Below are positions 56,225 to 64,000 of a stretch of DNA of 64,000 nt, one piece after another; the first letter of the stretch is position 1; every line of letters starts with the position of its first letter. This DNA comes from Sequoia sempervirens (lineage: Eukaryota > Streptophyta > Pinopsida > Cupressales > Cupressaceae): contig VDFB02262726.1 in NCBI GenBank assembly GCA_007258455.2, positions 33,417-97,416 of the forward strand. The letters run 5' to 3'. Below the pieces are notes generated by a model that did no database searches, had not been told where the DNA came from, and saw nothing but the letters and a program-made list of their open reading frames with translations. The translations under genes and the position numbers were made by a program.

Positions 56225-57110
56225 GAGATATTGGGGATGTGTCAGGTACAAAAAACTACCAACCAATTTCTTTTATAATGCAACATCAACTAAAGGAGTG
56301 GAACAATTGGAAGACAATACAACACCTGACTGAAATGGTGTGGGGGTAGGCTTGCAATCAAGCATGCCAAATCTCTGGAGCATATCAAGAGCATACTTCT
56401 GCTGAAAAATGAAAATTCCATCCGAAGATTGAATAACTTGTAAATCATGAAAGTAATGCAAAAGGCCGAGATCCGTCATGTCAAACTACTCCAATGCTCT
56501 TTGAACATTCGTGATCATGGAAGATGAATTGCCTGTAAGAATCAAACCATCTACATACAACACAAGGATCAAAAGATCACCCTCCTGTCTCTGAGTGTAC
56601 ACTATAGGATTAGAATGATATTGTGTGAAACTAGAAGAAAGCAAAAAAGTGTCCATCTTCTCATACCAACCCTAGAGTCTTGTTTGAGACCATATAATGA
56701 ATGGTGAAGCTTGCAAACCAGTGAAGATTCCTAAACAAAACCCTGTTGCCGCTTCATATAAAACTCCTCATGAAGGTTACCATGCAAGAAGACACTCTTC
56801 ACATCCATCTGATATACTATCCATCCCTGTAAAGCTGCAAGTGAAAGTACAAGTTGAATAGAATCCATCTTGGCAATAGAAGCAAAGGTTTCAAAATAGT
56901 CAATGCTTTTGACTTGTGAAAACCCCTTTGCAACAAGATGAGCCTTATACTTATCAATGGAACCATTTGCAACAAATTTGGTATGGTACACCCACTTGCA
57001 TTGAACCAACTTTCTTCCCTTAGGAAGAGGAACAAGATCCCAAGTATTATTCTTCACCAGTGAAGAATACTCCTCTGCCATAGCCTTGCCTCACTTAAGA
57101 ATACTTGCTG
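56225..57110 (-). pseudogene. C2 reverse transcriptase
   Basis: The minus strand has MAEEYSSLVKNNTWDLVPLP, CKWVYHTKF, YKAHLVAKGFSQ, YQMDVKSVFLHGNLHEEFYM (57081-56731), then KLHHSLYGLKQ, the catalytic box as LYVDGLILTG (about 56560-56530), and MTDLGLLHYFHDLQVIQ. The second Asp of the YVDD box is Gly, which would abolish catalysis. It ends at F2-C, which splits it from RNase H. Confidence 0.85.
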
Positions 57111-57498
57111 CATATGAAAACTTTTGAGAATCATCTGAAATGGCATAACTCAAAAGACTAACATTTGATGTCTATGAACGAGTATGACGAGAATTTGAAG
57201 GATTGCTTGCCAAGAATCCAATTGCATCAATAGTATGGTGGGTCCACTTGGGTACAACTAAATATCTAGAGGTGGTGGTGGAGTGAGAACATCATTCTCA
57301 TCCTCAAGATATAAGGAATCCTCAAGAGATGAAGAGGGAGTAGGTAGTGTGTCCACTAATGCTTGGCTGCTCCACTAAGTATGCAAAAAATCTTAGGGAG
57401 TCCTGTCACTAATGCTTGAGTGCTCATCTGCTATAGATATCTATAATTGACATGACCAAAATGTTCATGCCAAAGCTTATTCATGGAGTTTGCATGTG
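57111..57498 (-). pseudogene. C2 integrase remnant and linker
   Basis: After the GAG-pre-integrase motif the frame is lost and no integrase core motif is seen; only 390 bp separate it from RT, far too short for integrase. An internal deletion removed the core. A short acidic linker (EDSLYLEDENDVL, about 57330-57290) remains. Confidence 0.6.
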
Positions 57499-58069
57499 CT
57501 ATGAAAAATGAACTTGTTGAACTCTTAAAGCCATCAAATCGATATAACTAAGAAGCAAAATCAACACTCCCAGTTGCCACAACAATATCAAGATCAAGAA
57601 ACTTCCTAATAACCACCTCATGTGGTGAGAACTCAATTGTCCTGCCTGTGTTAGAATGAAAATTTTGATACATTGAAAGAAGATTGGTTCAAAGATTAAG
57701 GACAACAAGCACATCTTGAATACAACCATCCTCAAGGAATAGTACCTGAATTGTAGAGTCCCCAATTGCAATATGTGAAGTGTTGCAATCTGAGAGGGAT
57801 GTGACCATATCCTGAGAATGTGTCATGTTATGGGAAGCTCCAAAGTCAAATATCCAACTAGCTACTATAGACAAGGCCCATGCAGAAAGAGCATGACCTT
57901 TGTGTGTATAGGGGGAAGAAGACTTAGAGGTTGAAATGTTATGGTGCTGCATGGCTTCCTCTAAAGCCCCTAATCTCTTGCAACATTTGGTGACTAGATG
58001 TCCCTCTCTACCACAAAAGCTACAAGGTTCACTTGATTTCTTCTTTGTCTTGGAGGAACACTCACCAAA
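57499..58069 (-). pseudogene. C2 zinc knuckle, protease and GAG-pre-integrase
   Basis: The CCHC knuckle CSFCGREGHLVTKC (about 58030-57985) precedes the protease site WIFDFGASHNMT (about 57860-57825), where the usual D-S-G is D-F-G. GDSTIQVLF and CIQDVLVVLNL follow, then a frameshift and LWHEHFGHVNYRYL (57480-57440). The protease substitution should inactivate it. Confidence 0.8.
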
Positions 58070-58818
58070 CTAAGAAGATTTATCATGCTTAGGAGAGGAT
58101 TGAGTTTTGTGTTCTGACTTTGGATTTTCTTTGGAAGACCTCTCATTACCTGATGAAGTATTTGTCTTAGGCTTTTGGTTCCCCTTAGATGATTGTGCTA
58201 CCAATGCACGGGATTTAGAATTGGAAAGAGATTCTAACTTAACCAACTTTGCTTGTTCTTGTGTCAAGCGGTCACAGAAAACCTCAAAGGAAGGCATAGT
58301 AAAAGTAGCACCCAATGCATCCACAGTAGAGTAAAAAGTGGAAGAGAAGACCTGAAATGTCTCTCAGAGCATAGACAATATTAGGAAAATGCATTCTTTG
58401 TCAGTTTAATTCTTTCCACAACCTTGCAAAAGTGACTTGGGTGACATAAATTTCACCAAGTAATCCTCAATGGAGGAGAAAGAATTAGGTACCAATGAAG
58501 TCAATTCTGCCTCAATCTGAAGTTCCCAAAACTCATTAATAGTACCAAAAAGCTATTTGTGTTTTTCCCACGTTTGCTTAGGAGTGGTGCAAGAATCAAT
58601 ATGAATCAAGAGATTATTTGAAACATGCAATGAAATCAATCCCATTACCTCATCCATCTCATTCCTATGTTGAAGTCCCTCAAATTGACAATCAATTCTG
58701 GTTGAGTTTCATCCGATGTGGACCATAAACCCTTAGACATGAGCAATTTGGTTATTTGAGCTTTCTAGGTATGGTAATTGTGTGGCATAAGATGTTCAAT
58801 TGAAGAGGTATTTTCCAT
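58070..58818 (-). pseudogene. C2 copia-type gag
   Basis: ATG at 58818 opens MENTSSIEHLMPHNYHT, then TAG where Trp is conserved (N-Y-x-T-W-K), then AQITKLLMSKGLWSTSDETQ. After several frameshifts the C-terminal part is open at 58324-58070 (TMPSFEVFCDRLTQEQAKL, then a Ser/Lys-rich stretch before the knuckle). Confidence 0.8.
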
Positions 58819-59464
58819 TGTGTTTGAGTTTTTTAGAATGTTTATGTGTTGGATTTTTTATTTTTTTTTAATGTTTATAGGTACTAAAAGATAAACATTT
58901 ACCCCCCCACAATAAGAAAAACAAAACCCTTGTGCAACTTTGAGAATAAAAAAGTTAGAAATGAAAAAATTCAATTAAATTTTGATCTTTGTGTACATGG
59001 GAAAAATTGTGGAAAAACAAGTTGCAGATCGATGTAGAGCACTGAATCGGCTTTCTAGCGCCTATTCGTCTGCAAAAAATAGAGTTTGGATGCTTAAGTT
59101 GTGATGTTGGAAGTGCAAATTGCTAAATCTGACTTCAACTTCCTATAAAAATCTCTAGGAACAAAATCTAGAAGAAAGACCACCACCACTAGAAAGTGTT
59201 CAAAATTGCCTTTCCAACGATATATGGTTTGAAAAAATTTAATAAAGGATGCCAAAGTTATACCCGATTTCATGAAACTCCTCCAATTTGCTTCCAATGG
59301 CAAGTTGGAGGCTAAAAAAAAAGCCCCCGGTTGCTTGAATGACAACTTGGTGGGTGCAAGGGGCTGGACTAGAGCACCTAGACATGCAGGTGAACCATGG
59401 CTTTGGCTTAGGTGTCGGCATTGGGACGGGCAGTGGCTGATCGATGGAGTGGCTAGGGAATTGC
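58819..59464 (-). other. C2 leader, part between gag and F2-D
   Basis: Non-coding leader of C2 with T-runs near 58850-58870. Part of the ORF 59094-59609 covers it, but that frame has no domain and crosses the F2-D junction. Confidence 0.4.
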
Positions 59465-60799
59465 TGTGATGAACCACACTCCAGTGATCCACTCTGCTAC
59501 CACTGTAGTGATATGCTTTGATACCACTATGATGTGCCACACTCCGGTGATCCACTCTGCTACCACTGTAGTGATATGCTCTGATACCACTGTGATGTAC
59601 CGTGCTCACTGCTGATTTGATTTCACTTCGTTTAAAGGACTGAATTTTGGTTTGTAATCTGTTGTTTCTTGTTTTTTTGTGTTTTTGTGGTTTGATGCCA
59701 ATGATTCAATAATTTCCTTACAACCATATGCATATAAAGAACTCAAATTAAACTAATCTTAGAATGATAACTTCAAAGGAACTCAATACACTAGCTAAGA
59801 GACTTCCTTCATTACAACAGAGTGCTAAAATTATATATCTTTCATACATTTCAGAATGAGACACCATTTACAACTAAAGACAAACTTGCAGCCAAAATGC
59901 ACTGTGAACAGTGCTTGCTACGGTACCCGCGCCCACTAAAATGCTCATACAAATTAAATGACAAACTTCCCCTACCAATTTCTTGATGAAAAAGCTTCTA
60001 AATAAGAGGGCGCCCCTTTTAGGAAAGAAAGCAGCAACAATATGAAGGCGTTTTTCTTACTAGAAGATGTAGAAACCCTCACATGATGGCGACTGGCTGT
60101 AGGTGGTCAAAATCAGCTCCAACAATCTTCAAAAAGCGAGCCACGACCTCAAAAACGTGAATGGAACCTCTAACAGCGATTTCCCTTGCAATGGATGACT
60201 CTTAACCCTTGAAAACAGCAAGATATGGCTCCCACGAATCAAGCAAAGCTTAGACCTGCACTTTAAAGTGGTCTTTCACACTCTCAAGATGCATAAAATC
60301 CTAACTACAAGCCCAATCCAGGCTTACCCACTGCAGAAATCAGGAAACCCTAGTTTCCTTCTCTCCCAAACTCCACACTTCAAGTTTCACTCAACAAAAT
60401 AATCTCAAGCATAATCAAGTTCGAACTTTCTCTTCTCCCTTTATAATTTTACATTGAAACACTATTCATTAAAAAAAACACTATTCACTTAAGTTATTTC
60501 TATTTTCACTTTATCAATGAATAGTAACTGCAAAATATAAAGTGACTCCTTTAACAAATAGACACATGGTCCCCAAGCCTGAGTAAGTGAAATAAATGGT
60601 GATGATCAATATCTTAAGCTCCAATTACGCGCCAAACACGCAAATTCACCACGTCACCACACTCTGAATACCAATACTGCCTTTAACCGACCAAGTGCCC
60701 ATTCAAGTGACCCTCTATCCAGAACCACTAGCCTACGAGGATCGACATAATAGGCTAATCCAATGACTCTGATGCTCGTGAAATAATGGGGACATTACA
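59465..60799 (-). mobile_element. F2-family LTR with PBS-containing tail, copy F2-D (1,335 bp)
   Basis: On the minus strand it starts TGTAATGTCCCC at 60799 and ends TTCATCACA at 59465, with perfect ATTGC duplications (59460-59464, 60800-60804). An LTR-like end ACATCACA already occurs at 59591, followed by the primer-site sequence TGGTATCAGAGC and two 63-bp units, so this copy is one LTR plus a short duplicated leader. It lies in the C2 leader. Confidence 0.8.
59467..59592 (-). repeat. 63-bp tandem repeat carrying an initiator-Met primer-site sequence
   Basis: Two units, 59467-59529 and 59530-59592, differ at few positions. On the minus strand each begins with TGGTATCAGAGC (59589-59578) or TGGTATCAAAGC (59526-59515), the copia primer site, and ends in an LTR-end-like GTG(T)GG-CATCA-A. 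Being 3n long they encode a 21-residue repeat (HYSGSRVDH core) within an incidental ORF. Confidence 0.8.
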
Positions 60800-60804
60800 A
60801 TTGC

Positions 60805-61290
60805 AAACGGGTGGCATTGGCAAATAGGTCGATAGAGAAATATTTAGTAGAATATTCTGATAGACAAAAAAAGAACTCTCAGTGAATGATGTCAGTCTTG
60901 TGCAAAATTGGCACATGCATGAATATGGTGAGGATGATTTTGTATGCTAGAATATTAAAAAATTCGTTGATTTTTAAAATTTTTGTCAATGTTTTTTTCC
61001 GCTATATGATTTAAAATTTTGATAGGTTTTTGTGCAGTAATGGTGATGATGCCCTATACAACACCATACATGTATAGATCCTGTACAAATTTTGTACAAT
61101 TATACATATTTTGACTTGCAAAATTTTCAGCCCCTCACAAAAAATCCAAATTTTTTTCTCGGATTTTGGCATTTGGACAAGTGATCCTTAGGTTTTTGGG
61201 CCTTTCGAACGCAATAGTGAGGTCCATTTGGCCCCAAAGTGCACCAAAATTTCGCCCAAGTCCAGATCTCTCAAAAAGGGAGGTGGAGAT
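60805..61290 (-). other. C2 leader, part between F2-D and F2-E
   Basis: AT-rich non-coding sequence with short runs such as CTGTACAAATTTTGTACA (61080-61097), a near-palindrome. No TE edge inside. Confidence 0.35.
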
Positions 61291-61295
61291 TCTAG

Positions 61296-63143
61296 TGTAA
61301 TGAGCCTAGCCTAAGCTGACTCAAAAACTCTTCTTTGTTCCCTTGAAATTTTGTCAAACAATTCATATGCAAGCTTCCAGCTTGCTGGTCTGAATTATCA
61401 GTCTGATATTAATGCTTTGTAATAGATGAAAAATGCATAAGGAATGTTTACAAATGATTTCTATGATGTCTAAGTTCATATCCCAATGCATAAATGATTT
61501 CTTTTAACCTTTCTCAAAGCAAATATATAATTTCTAAGAGCAAAATGTTCACTTACAGCCAAGTGACATTGTGACGAACATTTGTCATGCAAACTAATTA
61601 AGTACAATATGCTTGAAGAAACAATGATGGCTCAACTACTTATTCCTCCTTGACTTATAAAATGAAAGATCATTACATGATTTGCATAAGATAGCCAAGA
61701 CTCTTGGCAATTACAAATTATTCAATGGCTGTCATGCATGCACACCTACAGCTGACTAATAAAATCACTACAATATGCTATGCTACTAATGCCAAATGAT
61801 AAGGAACCTGATTATATGGAGTCGCCCAAGGTAAGAGTTGATGTAGGAATCAATCTCCAAGCAAGGTGAGCCTTCTCCTATGCAAATCGAATTATTTCAC
61901 CTAGCCGCCCCTGTTCTGGTCTGATATCAGATTGAAAATAATATGCAAAGTATATGCGCTGTCTCAAGCATCAGATATCATCTCCATGCTCCAAGGAAGT
62001 GGGCGCACCAAGCCTTAAATGAAATTGCTGCTTTGTGAGGGCTCTCCTATCAAAATCGTCCTTCTCAGGGCATCCTTTCTTAACTGCAAAAAATGTCTGA
62101 TTTCTAATAAGCTGCTGAGAAAATCTGGAGATGTTTGTAGCAGCAAATGGATGATGAATATGCAAAAACTATTGGCTGTGACCTCTTTCCAAAATCTACG
62201 ATTTCATCAATGAAATTCTGATTATTTTTATTTATCAAAACGTCCTTCCTCAAGGACTGAGAATATCTCCACCAATCTGCAAAATGCTTCTCCAATAAGC
62301 TGATCGAATTATCAGAAGACTTGGCACTTGGCCACCAATTTTGTATCAATGAAAGAACTGAAGTATTATTTCCAAACTTGCAACCCTTCAAGAAGTTTTC
62401 GTTTCCTATGATCAAAGAAGAAAACTGTGAAAGCCCTAGGCTCCACAATAAAAAAATCAATCAAAATAATATTCATCAACTGGATGCTGAGAATAAGCTC
62501 TCACCTTTCTTTTTATTCTTTCCTTAGGAGAGCTCAAACACCTTCCTGACCAATGTGGGATAAAATATTTATTCCCACATTAAATTATTCACTTAACGCA
62601 CTTTAATATATTAAAGTGACGTTATTATTATAAAGTTACTTTATAACTTTATAATAATATTAAAATATTAAATGAATCACTTAAGTCACTTAAACTTTAA
62701 TAGCTCTTGACGTATTTGTCTAATTGCTAAGCCGTCTAAGCTAGGAGTCGACTCTCCTTGTTCTCCATGTAATCGGATGCCCGTCTAAAAATAGAAACTC
62801 TGAACAGTGACTTACTATAAATAGTAAGTATGTGAAACTGAGTCTAGAAACAGCTGCAAAGGCCCAATCAAGGTTGACACTGCCAATATGCTCTGCTCAA
62901 GTGTCTTTCTATTAATAGGAACCCTGACTCTCCCAAAATAGTAACTTACTATAAATAGTAAGTGTGCCAATCTGAGTCAAATAACCTATGCAAAGGCCAA
63001 AACTTGAATCCAGCTGAAGAGTAATGTCTCTAATCACCGAGTAACTGCCACACGGGAGCCTCTATCCAGACATATTAGCCTACAAGGGTCAGGAATAGGC
63101 TAAATCCACCAAACTCTGATGCTCGCAAAATGGGGACATTGCA
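61296..63143 (-). mobile_element. F2-family solo LTR, copy F2-E (1,848 bp)
   Basis: On the minus strand it starts TGCAATGTCCCC at 63143 and ends GGCTCATTACA at 61296, with perfect TCTAG duplications (61291-61295, 63144-63148). It has four CArG boxes in its U3. The ORFs 62104-62460 and 62019-62213 lie inside it and have no recognisable motif. Confidence 0.85.
62785..62958 (-). promoter_or_regulatory. Four CArG boxes in F2-E
   Basis: CTA(A/T)4TAG at 62785, 62815, 62909 and 62949; those at 62815 and 62949 are in the full TTACTATAAATAGTAA context. The first pair is 30 bp apart, the same step as in GL-C and GL-E. Confidence 0.65.
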
Positions 63144-63148
63144 TCTAG

Positions 63149-63228
63149 ATTTGAAGCTTTTGTAACACCTGATGGAGAAAACCCTTAAAAATAGAGAAGG
63201 GGTTTGCTGAATCCACATTTTGATACCA
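63149..63228 (-). other. C2 primer-binding site and start of leader
   Basis: TGGTATCAAAAT (63228-63217, minus strand) follows the LTR terminal CA at once and matches the initiator-Met primer site TGGTATCAGAGC over its first eight bases. The rest is leader up to F2-E. Confidence 0.7.
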
Positions 63229-63460
63229 TGTTGAAGATATGAAACAGCCACAAAAGAAAGATCAAACAACAAAGCCTTCCACGAATGAGAGTTGCAAAGA
63301 GATTTGCTATTTCCTTAGGAAAATAATTATAGAATGAAGGAAAAAGGAAAAGACCTTGCTTTATGTGCAAGGATAGAAAAACCCTAAAAAGGGCCCTAAT
63401 TATGTTTAATAATAGATAATAAAGTAATAAAGTGCACTTAAATAAATAATTACACCAACA
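63229..63460 (-). repeat. C2 5' LTR (232 bp)
   Basis: On the minus strand it begins TGTTGGTGTAATTA at 63460 and ends ATATCTTCAACA at 63229, directly before the primer site. It has the same length as the 3' LTR and shares AGGGTTTTTCTATCC, AAAGCAAGGTCTTTTC and CCTAAGGAAATAGCAAAT. Confidence 0.85.
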
Positions 63461-64000
63461 GATTTCATTCAATTTGATGCCCCTTGCTTTAGCTTTTGCT
63501 GCATCCTCCTTTATATGCCTCTCAAAATCGAAAATCTTACTTGTAAACATAGCCCTCATCCTAGGCAGTCTAGTTGTCATATGGATCAATGTTATCCAAG
63601 TCATTTGCCTCATGACCATTTGAACACTCTACCTTTTTTTAGTGAAGGCAAAGGTTGTATTGCACAAATATGAGGTCATTGAGGTGATTTTGTGTCAATC
63701 AACTATATTTCTTCATTCGAATGGCATGAAATAAGCTTTGATTGTACTCACATCTAGGATGAGCCGCAAAATTGGGCCAAAATTTTGAGGGCTAACTGTT
63801 GAAGATTTGGGTTTTTTCTGCCCTATTCTTCCCACTAAGCAGTCTTAAAGAAGACATTCACAAGTTTGTAAGTAAGCATAATTGCACACATCAAAGATTT
63901 GAACATGAAAGTTTTGAAGTGAAGAGAAGATTAGGATTTATTGTTACTTTGTGCTTGGGTGGTTCTCCCTTGGATAGCTAGTGGCGAAAAGAAAAGTCTC
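63461..64000. other. Unassigned right flank of C2
   Basis: On the minus strand 63619-63470 an open stretch reads RMRAMFTSKIFDFERHIKED and then AAKAKARGIKLNEI, which is well composed but not assigned to a family; it could be an exon or a TE protein remnant. The rest shows no feature. Confidence 0.35.

Larger units (their letters stand above)
48588..63460 (-). mobile_element. Ty1/copia LTR retrotransposon C2 (with nested F2-C, GL-E, F2-D, F2-E)
   Basis: Two 232-bp LTRs (63229-63460 and 48588-48819) bound it, with an initiator-Met-type primer site and a polypurine tract in the correct places. Flanks AATTT (48583-48587) and GATTT (63461-63465) look like a target duplication with one change. Gag, protease, GAG-pre-integrase, RT and RNase H are readable right to left; the integrase core is deleted. 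Without insertions it is about 5.1 kb. It is the outermost element of a three-level nest: GL-E in F2-C in C2. Confidence 0.85.

Noticed and set aside
59094..59609. 171-codon ORF with a 21-residue repeat as a real gene
   Set aside because: It crosses the F2-D edge and its target duplication, and the repeat is a 63-bp DNA repeat with a tRNA primer-site sequence.
62019..62527. ORFs on both strands in 62.0-62.5 kb as a gene
   Set aside because: They lie wholly inside solo LTR F2-E, bounded by TCTAG duplications, and have no domain.

Overview
This window looks like non-genic DNA from a large-genome seed plant. The extreme nesting of old LTR retrotransposons suggests a gymnosperm or conifer, but that is inference and no marker gene confirms it. 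Almost every base that can be explained belongs to decayed, nested transposable elements. The only host coding signal I can support is one 71-bp exon (47080-47150, + strand) of an oxysterol-binding-protein-related (ORP) gene, so much of the window may be intron of that gene. No intact gene, tRNA, rRNA or CRISPR was found.

Layout. 1-4821: part of a giant LTR (GL-A, minus). 4822-5687: the 5' end of a Ty3/gypsy element (G1, minus: gag start, tRNA-Asp-like primer site, 297-bp LTR), abutting a LINE (5688-8486, minus) that has ORF1 with a CCHC knuckle and a broken endonuclease. 8487-21649: a Ty1/copia-type element (C1, plus) whose 5' LTR is split by giant LTR GL-B (8842-13469); its interior keeps gag, but its second half is non-coding tandem arrays. 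22190-42868: a Ty3/gypsy element (G2, minus) with gag, PR, RT, RNase H and IN in order plus extra ORFs after IN. G2 is split by giant LTRs GL-C (30572-35333) and GL-D (40344-41510), by LTRs of a second family (24286-26170 and probably 35697-37222), and by a hAT-type MITE (27590-28005). 42869-46400: remains of a second LINE (minus) holding solo LTR F2-B (44538-46222). 46400-48587: the least TE-like stretch, with the ORP exon. 48588-63460: a Ty1/copia element (C2, minus) with two 232-bp LTRs, split by F2-C (49645-56219, itself split by GL-E 49695-54182), F2-D (59465-60799) and F2-E (61296-63143). 63461-64000: unassigned flank.

Two solo-LTR families dominate. The GL family is 4.5-4.8 kb, runs TGTTGTGACC...CATCAACA, and has 5-bp target duplications in four of five copies. 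I read these as solo LTRs because each has one TATA box, one polyadenylation signal and no internal copy of its own ends. The F2 family is about 1.3-2.1 kb, runs TGTAATGTCCC...CATTACA, and also has 5-bp duplications.

The most interesting signal is regulatory. The U3 of every non-deleted GL LTR carries 8-11 perfect copies of CTA(A/T)4TAG, often inside the extended symmetric form TTACTA-(A/T)4-TAGTAA. This is the MEF2-type CArG box bound by MADS-domain proteins. The same boxes recur in the otherwise unrelated F2 family. GL LTRs also carry a GCGC-motif array, a conserved inverted-repeat block, and a 62-bp intron-like segment with consensus splice sites upstream of the TATA box.
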